From Hydractinia symbiolongicarpus (Eukaryota > Cnidaria > Hydrozoa > Anthoathecata > Hydractiniidae): DNA of 60,000 nucleotides. The stretch is taken from NCBI RefSeq assembly GCF_029227915.1, contig NC_079877.1:29539851-29599850 (forward strand), in the 5' to 3' direction. The translations under genes were made by a program, and so were the position numbers. The notes under the pieces are model-generated. The model made no database searches. It was not told where the DNA came from and worked only from the letters and a program-made list of their open reading frames with translations. This document shows, in pieces, positions 14,637 to 26,899 of the stretch (position 1 is the first letter of the stretch; each line of letters opens with the position of its first letter).

Positions 14637-17600
14637 CTTGTAACACATAGGTACTGCCCTTGCTAGATTTATTGCAACAGTCAGAAAAAGAAATAATACA
14701 GGCAGACATCTTACAAAATTTTTTTTGTCTTATTGTGGGGCGAGTCCGCTTTAAAGAAGTTATTTTTGAAGATGATGTAAATCGCAACCTTAAGACACCA
14801 TTCACAAGTAGAATGGTGTCCGCTACAATGAGATTTTATTATGCGAGTATGACTGTCATTTTATGTGTTCTAAAAGAAAAGTAGCCATTGTAGATGACCT
14901 CAAAAAATGGAATCCGCTTTACGAAATGATTTTCTTACGAAAAGAGGGCAGTTTTAATAAATCACTTCCCTTTAGCGGGATTTATTGAGCTTGGTGTCAT
15001 GCTGAAGAGTGATTATACCAGGAATTACACACAGGATATTACAAAACCGGAATGATTAGTAATGGGTAAAAGTCGAGCAGGTTAATACCAAATAAGTGCT
15101 CAGTTACCTTATTCAATTAATGTGTCACTTTTGTGAACGACGATTTTGTAACATTTTTGCGCAAAAAAACTTTTTATGGGAAAATAAATATTTGATAAAA
15201 ATATTCAATTTCATCATCAAAGATATTATTGTCGACATTCTTTGTCCATTTAAGGATTTTAAACATTTTTTTACGCTTCTCACGAAATTTTACGTTTGAA
15301 AACATTCCATACAACGTTATTGTTAATTTGTTTGGCTGTTGCTGTGAAACATTGGCTTTACTTAGATAACAATTTAATATAAAAAAACAACGAAAAAACA
15401 CATTAAACTAATTAAAAATAATAGCAATTCAATAATAATTAATGCCTTTTCTTTAAAATAAGCACCGTCCCCAAGAAACGCGGCTCCATAACAAAAACTA
15501 CAAACGAAGTGCACAAACAAATTCCCGTTCTACGAAAAACAAAAAGTGAAATTTATTTAACGGACTTTTTTTACAAACTTTTAAAAATGATGTAAAATTT
15601 GCCAGTTAGAATTTTGATTTATATTCGTAAAAATGTATGAATGATATATTATCAAATACATTCCTTAAGTTGCTGGAAGTCGAACTCTTTTCCATTGTAT
15701 ATATTCAACCTGCTTAGCTTAGATGGAGCGAGACAGGATAAACCCATTGTAAGAATTTGTAAATCATAGATGGTTGGATACTCAATGTCATCTATGTCGG
15801 TTAGAAGGCGTGACCGACAGCTTATTGGTTGTTTTATTGCTATCATAATGGACCATTAAATCGTTATTATCACTAATAATATTACAAGCTGTTTGTCGGA
15901 AAAAAAACGTGTTGAAGTTATAGGTTTCCAATTTGTGGTCACATATAATTTGGAATATAGACAAAAAGCTGTCAAAGGTATAATATCCGTTTAAAAATAG
16001 AGAGGAAAGCCAGTTCTGTCCATTCATTTATGTGTGTAGAGAGATTATTGCACTGCGGTATCTGTTCCCAGAGAGTAATAACTTAAATTCTGTGTGAGTA
16101 ACGAGAAATTAAATTAGAATTTTCCATTTTCTTTGAAAGTTTAGTTTAAAATAAGACGCATGCTTAGAATTTTACCCAGGAAGAAATTTTCTCGGTTTCG
16201 AGTAAAAAAAATTTAGAGAAATATCTTGCTTTCATCACTGCGAAGTTTTATTCGCAAAAATCAACGACCAAAATAAATTATATTTTTTTCAATTTCGTCG
16301 AATTTAGATTTTTCTTATCAATAAAAATATATTCCCCGAAAATCCATTGAACTTGTTCAACTGAAAGATATAATTTCGTGAAAATGCAAAAAATAATGGT
16401 ATTTTCGAATGATGAAATTTCTTTACGTGGATTAGGTTTAAAATTATTCACGTCAAAACTCTTTCCACTTTCAATATATTGTATCATATAAATATTATGT
16501 GACATAGTCCTATTAATTATTCTGAACGTTCTTGCGAAACTTCTGTAAATGCTGGAATAAAAAGACAATGGAAACTCCTCTACCCTACGCTCTCCAATGC
16601 TATGTAGAAATTCTAATAGTCTCCCCTATTTGAAAATCAATCAATTTTTGCCAAATTTCTTTGAATGTTAATGGTAAATTGCAATTTCTTCTAGTGAGCG
16701 GCCATTAGATTATCCCCTATCATTTGAATTGTAGAACCGCGCTTAAGTTTTATTAATAAAGAACTTTTATTCCAAAAAATTAAATTTTTTTCTGATTTTT
16801 TTTGGTTTTGTGCTAAAACGACCGTAAAATATAAATTATTCCAGTCCAGCTGTATTCATAACCGCAATATTTTGTGGTTTGTAACCGTTCTCTTTAGTGA
16901 GCGCAGTTGCGAATTTCATAATGACAGCCAGAGCTTGCGCAATTGTTTTATGGTCGGTTTCTGCATTCTTTAAAGCAATATCAGCGTGGTTAAATTAAAA
17001 CGACAACAACAAAAGTAGTATTTTCGTCTCGATTAATGCTTAAACTGTAAATAATGATGCGGTTGCAATCGAAGCATGACACATTGATTTGTATAACAAG
17101 TAATTAAAAGGCAGGATGCTTATAACCAAAACATAATTTCCGATAACACCAGGTAATTGTCTAACCTTCTTAAGAAAGTCAATAGCGAGAAAAAACAAAT
17201 TACCGAAAACATCGAACATGCGTAAAACATGATCGGTCCAATTACTTTTCGTCCACATGTGTTTATATTGACGGTGGAAACAAGATACTAATCGCAGCTA
17301 ATTATGTGTATTTTTTATGTTTATGTGTTTTTTTCTTACGTAAGTATTTAAAAGCAAGAAATACAGATAGAATACGCCAAACCTTTGACCAATCAAGTGA
17401 AAAAATATGACATTTTTGCACAGCCAAGTTCTGTCGGCAAACAATTTTAAAAATTGAAACATTATCTCATGGACAAACACCATCAGTGTTAATGATAGTT
17501 TATCTAAAGAAAGCAACGTATACAATAGAAAGCTCATCAGTTTTTGTTTTTGTTGTCTCCACTATTTTTAAGTGCACGAGAAAGAACAAAACAAATGGAA

Positions 17601-18244
17601 AATAATTTTCTTTACAGCGAAAGAAATATAATTTCTTATTTTTAAAATGAGAATAGTTCATTGCGTGAACTATGGACTAGACCATCATTTTCATGGCTTC
17701 CCTCGCTCTTACCTCACACAAAAAGAAAAAATATCCTGAGCTCGAGTGTGTTCTAAACCAGACATTGTATTTTTAGCTATTGTTTGCAGCTTTTCAGTGC
17801 AAATTCTCGTTTTGAGTCCTGAATTAAACGCGTCTTTATCGCCGGCAAATAAAGGAACCCGGATAAACATGCTGAATGAAATTTATGGCTAAGTATGGGT
17901 AAATCTCGTTATTTATTTAGAAATTGCAAAAAAAGTTTATAGTTCGACCGATGATGGAAAATACGCAACAATTTTGACAATATTTTGAGAAGGTGACTAA
18001 AATTAGAGAGGACAGAGATTACGGTCTAAAAGTTTTGGCAAGAAGCTAGTTTTTTGGAATTCATATAAAATTAATAAAGTATTCTGCAGTTTTATATTCA
18101 ATTTTTTTTTTTAAATTTCTGTACTAAAAACTAGGATGTTATGCTTATTATTGTACTTCCCGATTATTTCTCGGAATAATTCAAGATTACGCGGCGAAAA
18201 TGTGGCGCCTTTTTTAATGTCACTATTTGCTCCTAAGTTTGAAA

Positions 18245-18316
18245 AAATTACAGTGTTAACTTCAAAACGTGACGATTACAAGTAATCGTCACGTTTTGAA
18301 GTTAACACTGTAATTT
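18245..18316. repeat. Perfect long palindrome, 35-bp arms, 2-nt spacer
   Basis: Positions 18245..18279 are an exact reverse complement of 18282..18316, separated only by AA. The arm begins AAATTACAGTGTTAAC and ends GTGACGATTAC. Such an uninterrupted inverted repeat should form a cruciform or hairpin and is usually short-lived in genomes, so it is probably young. Confidence 0.95.
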
Positions 18317-18651
18317 GGAAATAGATGCCACATTATTTTAGAATTAGTTTTCAAACATGGCTTTTAATTCAATTTAGCGAGACGATAAAGTGGCGCCTCA
18401 TCTTAATTTTAATGAAATTAACTATTTTAATAACACCGGCTGTCTGTCCACGGACACGAAATGGCATTCGCGACATTTATGTCTACTTTGCTGCGACGAC
18501 AGAACTCCAGTGGACTTTTAGCTATCTAACGACTAGTCTGTTATATTAATAGCCGTCGCCGTATATTTTTACCGACATGTTTGTGACGACCCGCAGAGTT
18601 ATTACGACTTCAAGGAGTTGTCACCGCCAATAACATTACGAATAAATTTAA

Positions 18652-18891
18652 CAGTATCGTTAGACCGTGGGTAAATCCACGGGTTCACCCGTCCTTTTTA
18701 TACCGCATTGCGTGCTTCTCGCTACTTGCGCAGCTAAGCTACCATTTTGCGTGACAAACAGACAGACGTATACGGGTTCGCGGATCACGGGTTCGCCCGT
18801 CCTTTTTATGTCGCAATATTTCGTGATTCTGTAACACGACGTTTTCTTCGCCCACAAACAGACAGACGGAATACGGCTATTATTAAAGAGA
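18652..18891 (-). mobile_element. Non-autonomous Helitron-like element
   Basis: Read on the minus strand, it starts TCTCTTTAATAATAGCCG and ends with a GC-rich hairpin (CCCGTGG..CCACGG) about 12 nt from the end. That is the arrangement of Helitron termini: 5' TC, 3' hairpin, then CTRR. The terminal tetranucleotide here is diverged. The base before the 5' TC is A, as expected for insertion at AT. An internal GGGTTCGCCCGTCC block occurs twice, suggesting an internal duplication. No Rep/helicase is encoded. Confidence 0.65.
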
Positions 18892-19743
18892 TTATTCCCT
18901 AAATAAATGTTCGAGTTATGCGACATTTAATTAAACCAACAGTTTTTAGAAGGGAGCATTAAGGCAGAATTCAGGCAATTCGAAAACAGAATACCTTATT
19001 CAAGAAAGCGGCGGCTACTGTACTAAATAATTTAAATTTGTACCTCGTGATTGGATTTGATGCTGCTGTAAACTTTAGTTTTAGAACTAATGTGTAAATC
19101 TGCCATTTCTAGTTTTAAAATAGTTTTAAATAAATTATAAACAAATAAAATACCGCTTGGCGTGGCTATTTCAAAAAAGTGGTAAAAACGATATAATTGT
19201 TAAGATTGAAAATTTAGCACATGTTTCACAAATTTCGCGAACTTGGAAAAAGTATCACAGATTTTTAAAATCTTATATTTTCAATTTTTAAATCATGCTA
19301 GAAACGTAACATATTTTGATTACTATATCCATGCGTTAGCCATTCTTATTTTGTCGTTTTCGCAACACGCCACTATTAATTTTCGAAATGTAATGCTTTT
19401 CAGACAAAATCGTGCCAAATAATTCAAAATTGAAAACAGACCCTTAAAATGCGAATAAAATATTTAAAAATGTTTTTTGACCGACATAAACCACACTGAC
19501 ATAAACAAAAGATTGAAAAAAGAGGAGAATGATGTCACTTATGCCATAAAACAGTTTATTTAAATTGATTTCTCGTAACGCGATCGATCATACCTCCTTA
19601 ATAGATTATGAGCTGTTCAAATATTTTTGACCTATATTCAATAACCGGCAAAATCAAAACGTGTATTAAATGAGAATGATTCACCGTCAATTTTTAAGTG
19701 ATAGAAAACCACGCAGTTAGCATAAAAAAACTTGTAGATCATA

Positions 19744-19835
19744 TGTGACTCGTATGTGGCTCGTTGTGACCCTTGGAAGCTTGTGGTGACTCGTGGTGGC
19801 TCGTATGTGGCTCGTGATGGCCTGTGGTGGTCCTT
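19744..19835 (+). repeat. GTGGCTCGT-type degenerate minisatellite
   Basis: Short units built from TGTGGCTCGT, TGGTGACTCGT and TGATGGCCTGT follow one another about eight times. G/T-biased composition contrasts with the surrounding AT-rich DNA. Confidence 0.6.
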
Positions 19836-22275
19836 ATATGTGTCATCTAACGTGTTATAACTGGCCCCAGAAAGTTTTTCTCCAATGCAATATTCGACTA
19901 CAACGAAATAAAAATATAGAGTTTCATCAAAACAGGTTGGTTCTATCGTGCTGCGGATTCCAAATAAATCAGAATCTAATTATGAATCATATCCGCTTAA
20001 CAAGAAGTTGCAAATAAAATCTCAGGATAATATATAACTTGAAATGTCTGAAGCGGTGATTCTTTAATGATTTGATTCTATACTATCAACTCATTTAGAG
20101 CAATGGGTCGTGAAACTATTTCTTTCGGGTATTGCAGAAAAAGGAGCTAGAACAAGTGCTTACATATCTTAGTCAGTAAGTTTGCTACAACTTTACAAGG
20201 CTATCGGGTGATTTTGACAGTTATCTTCCCTGCAACCTTAACTTTACATAAGATTTAACATCAAACATCCAACAGTACGTATCAAATACAAAAATAAACT
20301 CATTCAAAGTAAATAGCTGATGTTTTTAAAATGAGTTACATAACGCCAAAACCGATCAATCAGTTGTTACATTCAATTTTATAAAACATCATTTTATGTT
20401 TTAAAAATCGTGGCATAAAATCTGCTTAAAGGTCATTTAAAAACGTAATGCGGAAAAATCATCATATTAATATGCCATGATCACATTTATATGTTCCTGG
20501 AAATTATCTACGTAAAAAGCTATACAAAAAATTAACTGTCGTCATCTCTAAGTACATTTCAAGCTTCCGCGGTGGACTGTGTGCTATACTAAATCCAGGA
20601 TGTAAAAACAGACCATCAAATTGCCGAACGTGGGTTGATTATGTCTAATAAAGTGTCGCCATTTTTATTTTCTCCATGTTACCTAATTGGAGATGTCAGA
20701 CATGTAATTAGTATCAACCAATCACCCTGTTTTCACGGATGTAGCTTCATCTAGAATTTGTTTTGTAAAGAAAAATGTGTGAAGATTTTCTCATTGAGTA
20801 ATATCCTGCAAGAAAGTTGTGTTGTAACGGTTTTTACATAACCTTTTGATTTTGAGGTATTGAAAAATTTACTGTTACCAAAAATGTGAATGATAATTAG
20901 ACAAAAAAATAATTTCAAGAATGTCTTAACATGGAAATATGTTATAGTAATAAAAATTGTTGTCCTTGAATTCTCATTTTCTTTCGATCGTGGGAGTTAC
21001 AAGTACTTTAACATATTTTACTATGTTCCTTGAAGAAGTATTTGCTTATTTCTTTATTTCCTTTTTTACTTACAGGTCCAATTATTCCTTTTTATACCAA
21101 CTTATTCCATCTAACATCACCCATATGAACTAGGTTAAATTCAGTCCAAACCATGTGATCTGATGATTACTGTTCTAGTGTCATAAATAAAGACAGCGTT
21201 TTAGCAGTTTTAAAAATGGTAAAATCAATTTAACAAGGCTAAACTCACGAGATAAGAAAGCACACTTCAAATTTTCGTAATAAAGTTTCTTTATCCGCCT
21301 GTTAATAGATTGGACAGCTATTAGCCGTCCCTCTTTGGCCACAAAGATGAAATTAAAAACCGCAACTTAAAACTTAAAAATTCGACAACGTATGAAATTA
21401 ATATTCTATTTCATTAATACAATTACTGCAACCGCATTCAAAGAACAATGCTCTTAACAAACATTCTCAACACCAGTTCTCTTGAAGCTTAACGAACATA
21501 AAGAACAGCGCAACACATGTATACAATAAACACGCAACATCAATAATAAATATGGGTGATTTGTGGATAGAGAAAATCTCCCCATCCTTCCGAGGTTAAG
21601 ATGCTTTTCCTCAAATAATTGATTGCATAGATGTGCATTCTTTCATGATTTTCAATTTTCTTTAAAAACAATCGTGTATAATAGGCTATATCAATGCTTA
21701 TTAGAAAATGATATGCTTTATAACAAACAATTTGTCTTTTAAAAAAGGCACTCCATTGAGTTTTGGAATTAGTAAATAACGTATGCGCCGACTTCAACGA
21801 TAACTTGTTTTCGCAAATATATTGAAAGCCCTTGAGTCAATAAACCATAGTATATAACTTTCAAAACTTTATAAATACGAAAAACGGGGAAAAACTTAAA
21901 CTACTTAATCAACAAATGGCAATGTGTTTTGTTTGGAACACGCGTAACTAGACTCAATCGCATCAGGCGTCTTTTTTCCCATTAACATAATGGACCATCA
22001 CGGCTGTCCTAGAACTCTTAACTATCTTGTTTAAGGACAACACTAATTTATTTTTAGTGAAATAAAACCAGGACTCATCCATGCGTGTTTGAATTGATTT
22101 AAAAAAACAACAACGTGCATAACGCCTTAAATAATTATAACGCCCGTCAGCATCTTAAATGCTGTAATCTACCTAACGAGTCATCTCTAAAGCCTCTGAA
22201 GCCACAGAAATATTAGAAATCGAAATGAAAATGATCGGAAAGCAATGAAAAATAATTTGTTTCATCTCATCCTTA

Positions 22276-22307
22276 TTGTTGTTGTTGTTTTTGTTGTTGT
22301 TGTTGTT
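22276..22307 (+). repeat. (GTT)n microsatellite
   Basis: About ten tandem GTT units with one interruption. Confidence 0.9.
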
Positions 22308-22942
22308 ACTCTTAAGATTAATTTTTGTAGTGTTTTAATTTAACCGTAAAAACTTTTTAATTGGTACTCGACCTGATATCTTTTTCCAACATGTTTGTAT
22401 TTAAGGTCGGCGCACGTGTGCTATAGCGCTGCGCTCCCGGAAAATACTTCGGACTCCTAGATTTTCTACCACCCACACTACTTTGGGCACCAAGAAAACA
22501 GTGGGAAACTTTGTTGCATGAAGTCCACATATCCAGTGTTTTTTGTGGTAGAAACATTTTATTTCTTACCTATATTTATGATTATTTTTGTTAAATAGGG
22601 CAACAAAGTGTTATTTAACTTACTGCTCTGACAAAATTTATAAGAAATATCAACTCTAAAACAATCAAAACTTGTATTGTGTAGGTAGCTAAACTAGACC
22701 AATACTCCCACAAAACATTCCCCACAATGTAACACTGGCGAAAGTAACATTGTTTATTTTTGTGCCTGTTAGGCCCTATAATGTCAACACAATTGATCAA
22801 AATATTTCTATGTACAAAAAAGGCTTAATATATATTTTTTTATTTACTTTAATATAATTAACTGTAACAAAAAGTATAGTTTTTGATACCGCCGGACTAA
22901 TTGGTTATAATAATAAAACTTTGATAAGTTCACCACTATGTA

Positions 22943-23050
22943 CTAACTAATTGTCAACCAGTTGAAAAATCCACGGGGTCGCCCGTCCTTTATATATCGT
23001 ATTTCTTGTTTCCGTAACGGACAGACAGACGACGGCTATTATTATAGAGA
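22943..23050 (-). mobile_element. Non-autonomous Helitron-like element, copy A of a tandem pair
   Basis: Minus-strand start TCTCTATAATAATAGCCGTC (5' TC), then the GTCTGTCTGTCC block and the GGGCGACCCCGTGGATTTTTC hairpin region. The hairpin's second arm and the terminal CTAG are decayed. Its 5' end abuts the CTAG 3' end of copy B with no spacer. Confidence 0.65.
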
Positions 23051-23248
23051 CTAGTCGTTAACCCGTGGAAAAATCCACGGGGTCGCTCGTCGCGTTCGCT
23101 CGTACTTTAAATTAACCCGTTGCAACAAAGTGGACAGAAATATATCGCATTTAGTATTGGTGCGCATTTTAAAAATTTCGTGTTTCCGTTACGGGACACA
23201 GCTTTCGCGGACACACAGACAGACAGACGACGGCTATTATTAAAGAGA
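23051..23248 (-). mobile_element. Non-autonomous Helitron-like element, copy B of a tandem pair
   Basis: On the minus strand it runs from TCTCTTTAATAATAGCCG, preceded by A, to a perfect hairpin CCGTGGATTTTTCCACGG, then GTTAACGACTAG. The 3' CTAG lies about 9 nt after the stem, the classical Helitron layout. It carries no coding capacity. Confidence 0.75.
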
Positions 23249-24894
23249 TATTAAAAACCGTAAGACAGTGGTAAGCTATTTAATATCTTTAGGCATAGTA
23301 TCAAAATCAAATATAAGGGAAAAAGCATTATTTTATTTACCGTCTTTAGGAACTTCAAATATTTTTGTGACTTATAGTTTAATTCCGTTCATTTGATGGA
23401 AACTAATATCACAACAGTCATGGCAATTACTGTACTTATTACTACGTGCTAGACAGCCTGAAAATAAGGCAAGAAATTTTTTTGCAGATTCACTTTATAA
23501 ATTCTTTCATATGAAAAATGGTAAATTATACCACACATCATGTCTGTAAAATTCTGAAAACAAGTTTTACTTTAAATTTTATGAAAACAATTAAAATCCT
23601 CTTTTTAGGGCACTAAAGAAAGAAGAAAAATTTTCACTGAGCTTGTCAAAATTTTACACTTGTAGGTGTTGCTCCAAAATTTCTATCCGTGCAATAGCAA
23701 CAGGATGGATTCAATTGTGAAGCCTTCGCTATCGCTTTCGCAGCATAGATCTTTCATGGTAATTCACCAATGGAAGCAGTGTTCGATATCGCTAACATGA
23801 GGAATCACCTCATGATATGTCTTGAACATCAGACACTGATGTCATTTCCAAAGGTAGTGAATTGATAATCGAGATTTTAAAACACTTTCTGGCGTTATTT
23901 TTGTTAACTTTAGATTTATTTAGGTTCCTACTAAGCGAGCCTTGAAAGGTACCAGAAAAAATACTCTTTCCTTAGGGTTAACCCACTTCAACGTTATTTT
24001 AGTTTATATTTCTATGAGCAGATTTTAAGTTTTCATGCTTTTGTATTCTACAACATTTTTTGATCTCTTTTATTTATGAGAGCTTTTTTCATGTCATTGA
24101 CAGTAAGCAAACTGAATGATTTTTCTCATATTACTTTTGTACTAAAATTACACACTAAACAACTCTCTCAGAAAAGCCATCACACAGTACCAAGAGATTT
24201 TTTTATTTTTATTAATTTTTGACGTTTTTTAGGATTTACAAATAAAAGACACCTGATCTTTCCCTTACGTGTACAGCGTCGTTATTCTTTCCTATATCAG
24301 TATTTTTGCTAGGATTTCGAGAAAAAAATTCTTATCTACTGTACTTTTTATTCTGTAGTCATGTGTTTTTTGCAGCAAGTTTTCTCACTTCCCGCCGATT
24401 AACTTTAAAAAATCAGTAATTTTTTTCCGACTAGATCTTTGAAATCACTCAAAACCTTCTATATTTTATTTTTTAGTTAGAAGCACAAATTTACGCAAAA
24501 AAATGCGAAAAAGGTTTGCTCACAAATTTTTTAGTTAAGGCAAAAAATTAAGGGAAAGATCTTGGTCGGGTACAAAAAAGTCTGGTAAATTTTGATCATA
24601 AACAACTGAACCAAATTTCTACCGTTCCTCCAAAAAAAAAATATAGTCAAAATAAAATGTTGACTTCAGGGGTTAACAAATCACTAGTCATTATTTAGGG
24701 GAGTTAAAAATTCCGGTGACACCGTAATGGCTAAGTGGCCAGCCTAGAACGTTTCAAATAATCGACACTTTTTCGAACATTTGTGATCCAAAAATTTTTT
24801 AAAACATTCAAAAAGCTGAGATGTTTGATGAAACACTCCACCAAACCGATCTAAAGGCGAGGTAATCAAATATTTTATCCTGCACGCTTCTCCC
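23249..24894. other. Intergenic, no gene recognised
   Basis: AT-rich with no open frame above 60 codons that looks coding, and no recognised RNA. Confidence 0.55.
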
Positions 24895-25014
24895 GTGTTG
24901 GATAAAATGTTGAATGAAAACTTTATGTTGGATAAGGAAAAATTTTAGGTTTGTGGGCACTTCTTTCTTGCAACATTTGAACAGTGAAAGTTCGTTTATT
25001 TATCAAACAAAATG

Positions 25015-25480
25015 GCGGATGACACGAGGTCTGTAGTGTTTGCTGTGTTACTAAATGAGCTTTTTTGACTCAGATGCCAAAAAGCCAACACGTGTGGTAA
25101 AATGAGAAAGTGGATAAAGAGAAGAAGGCAAAAGGATATTTTTATAATATTATAAGTGAATTGAGGCTGAAGACAAGCTTGGATTCAGGGAAATGTTTAG
25201 AATGGACCTAGGAGACTTTGAGTTCATACCTAATGAGATTTTCTATTTGATTTCACTTGGTCAAATAAGTAACTGTGGTGGATTCAGGAAAATGTTTAGA
25301 ATGGACGTAGGAGACTTTGAGTTCATACCTAATGAGATTTCCTATTTGATTTCACTTGGTCAAAAAAGTAACTGTGGTGGTCACAGACCAATAACGCCTG
25401 AAGAATGACTTCCTCTCACTCTCCGTTTTCTTGCAACTAGAGAATGCTTTTAAACTCTTCACTGTCAGTTCAGAACTGCT
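25015..25480 (+). pseudogene. HARBI1/PIF-Harbinger-like transposase fragment
   Basis: The fragment reads MADDTRSVVFAVLLNELF, then KKAKGYFYNIISELRL, then GFREMFRMDLGDFEF in another frame, then GGHRPITPEE and LPLTLRFLATRECF with TLHCQFRTALN. This order (R-M-x-x-x-D-F-E block, ITPEERL, LTLRFLATG, F-x-x-L-x-x-x-F-R) is that of the N-terminal half of Harbinger nucleases. The catalytic DDE half is absent. Lesions: stop codons near 25057, 25406 and 25450, a frameshift near 25180, and a 99-bp internal duplication. Non-functional. Confidence 0.7.
25182..25379 (+). repeat. 99-bp direct tandem duplication in the transposase remnant
   Basis: Unit 25182..25280 is repeated at 25281..25379 with about five differences. 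99 bp equals 33 codons, so the frame is kept across the junction. The unit encodes the FRMDxGDFEFIPNEI block. Confidence 0.95.
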
Positions 25481-25771
25481 TTGAATTGCTTCGGGTTTTG
25501 TAATGGCTTCTGTGTACTTCGATAGCAAAACTAGCTTCCTCTCAGCAATTTTCTTCCTCCTGTGGTCTGGTGTGGGCTCTTTGCTGTCCATGGTGTCTTC
25601 ATCTTCCTTATTTTCCACGTCATTTTTACCTTTTAGAGTATCTCTGCCTTTATATGATATAATCACAGTATTAAAAATAAAAAAAGACGTTTCGAACGGT
25701 TTAACGAGTTTGTTGATGTTGGACATAACATGCCACCAAATCAATTCAACATGAAAAACGACGCTTTTCAA
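25480..25771 (-). pseudogene. Fragment of a possible second Harbinger ORF (unidentified)
   Basis: A minus-strand open frame starts at 25771. Its middle part is hydrophilic and charged (KGKNDVENKEDEDTMDSKEP, then HRRKKIAERKLVLLSKYTEA), with base composition more GC-rich than the flanks. Harbinger elements commonly carry a second Myb/SANT-like protein gene; this could be a remnant of its linker or C-terminal part, but I see no Myb helix pattern. Past ~25480 the open frame is only the antisense of the transposase fragment, which suggests an internal deletion joined two converging genes. Confidence 0.3.
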
Positions 25772-25984
25772 TCATAGCCTTTTTTTATCTTGACAAAATT
25801 GTTGGATGAAAAGTTTGACAGCGATCAAACTTCATCCAACATCATCCAACACAATTTTTTTCTCCGTCTTTCTTGAAATTTTCAAAATTTAAAAAATGCG
25901 CAAACCATTTCATCTAACATTACAGAAAATGTTAGAGGTAAATCAGGGGTAAATGTAACCAACATCTAATCTAACATTTTGGTT

Positions 25985-26215
25985 CGAATGTTGGATAAAT
26001 GTTGTGAACGAGCTGGTGGATACAGAGGACAAAAAACCAACCTGAGGAAAACAAGAAAATGGGTAAAAGTGAGAAAAGACGGGGAATATTTCACAAATAT
26101 TACTTAGGAATTAATTATTAAAGATAGACACGGTTCCAAAGAAATGTTCCGGATATATGTGGAAGACTTGAGTTTGATTTTAGTGAAATTTTATACCTAA
26201 CCTCTCCCAAGGAAA
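25985..26215 (+). pseudogene. Second Harbinger-like transposase remnant
   Basis: Translated pieces repeat the pattern of the upstream remnant: ELVDTEDKKPT, KWVKVRKDGEYFTNI, then GSKEMFRIYVEDLS. The blocks are in the same order but spread over several frames with stops. TTGGATAAATGTTG just upstream (near 25990) resembles the terminal repeat of the neighbouring element. Heavily decayed. Confidence 0.5.
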
Positions 26216-26544
26216 GACTCAGTGCGACTAGACTGATATAATGATGAGCGACTCGCTTTCCAGTATTTTAAAAGTTTTCTTCTGGTCGATAGAATCATCT
26301 TCAAAATCAATTAAAAAAGTTGTCATACTGACTTTCTCCTTTACCGACTGTTTGAATAAGCCTATTGACATATCTGTTCTTGTTCAGCAAAATACACAGG
26401 ATTATCGCCGCAGTAAACATCAAAACGAGGTTTATTATGAACATATTATTTTTCACAACGTGTTTTTGCGGAGAAGAAGACTTTACCACGAGATTTTAAC
26501 TTTATAGTCAAGTTTTATTTCAATATTTTTTAAAATTATGTGCT

Positions 26545-26790
26545 TCGGAGTGTGCAGCTTTTAGATGTAACAATACGTACTACGACAAAAACGGAATAGA
26601 ACCCCGTTTCATTTTTCTAAATTTCCTATGCAAAATCCAGAAAGTGTATGGTGTGGCTTGATCAAGCGTTAAGATGGTAAAGGTGGATTCTCTGTTACCA
26701 AAAACACATCTCTCTGTCACCTTTATTTCAGAGAAGACCAATACAAAAGAAACCCAGTCATTGCATAAGTTAATTAAACCATCATTGAAT
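26545..26790 (+). pseudogene. Degenerate THAP zinc-finger domain
   Basis: Across shifting frames I read a CxxxxC start (AAFRCNN), FPMQNPESVW, GKGGFSVTKN, then SLCHLYFREDQY. A THAP domain has C-x(2-4)-C, a central tryptophan, and C-x2-H followed by F. All are present but in at least three frames. It probably came from a THAP-bearing transposase or its accessory gene rather than from a host THAP gene. Confidence 0.5.
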
Positions 26791-26899
26791 CTATACACTA
26801 GTTTTACGTCCGCTAAACAATCTAGACCTCTTCCAAGAAATCGCAGTTCGTCCTTATCAACTGAACAATCGATTTCAACATCTAGTATTGAAGATAACA

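Larger units (their letters stand above)
12501..18244. other. Intergenic, no gene recognised
   Basis: AT-rich sequence; the longest open frame (96 codons, minus, near 16278..16568) looks random. Contains a truncated Helitron copy and a small tandem repeat, both listed. Confidence 0.55.
18892..22942. other. Intergenic, no gene recognised
   Basis: AT-rich sequence with open frames of 88 codons or fewer and no recognised domain. Contains the GTGGCTCGT-rich tract and a (GTT)n microsatellite. Confidence 0.55.
24895..25852. mobile_element. Decayed Harbinger-type DNA transposon, deletion derivative
   Basis: The left end GTGTTGGATAAAATGTTG and the reverse complement of the right end, GTGTTGGATGATGTTGGATG, match, giving candidate terminal inverted repeats of ~30 bp. 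Between them lie a HARBI1/PIF-like transposase N-terminal fragment on the plus strand and a convergent charged ORF on the minus strand. Most of the transposase catalytic region is missing. The 3-bp TWA target duplication expected of Harbinger was not confirmed, so the exact ends are tentative. Confidence 0.5.

Noticed and set aside
26307-26489. 60-codon minus ORF with a hydrophobic stretch
   Set aside because: Lies in decayed transposon sequence; the hydrophobic run is expected in AT-rich DNA and start context is poor.
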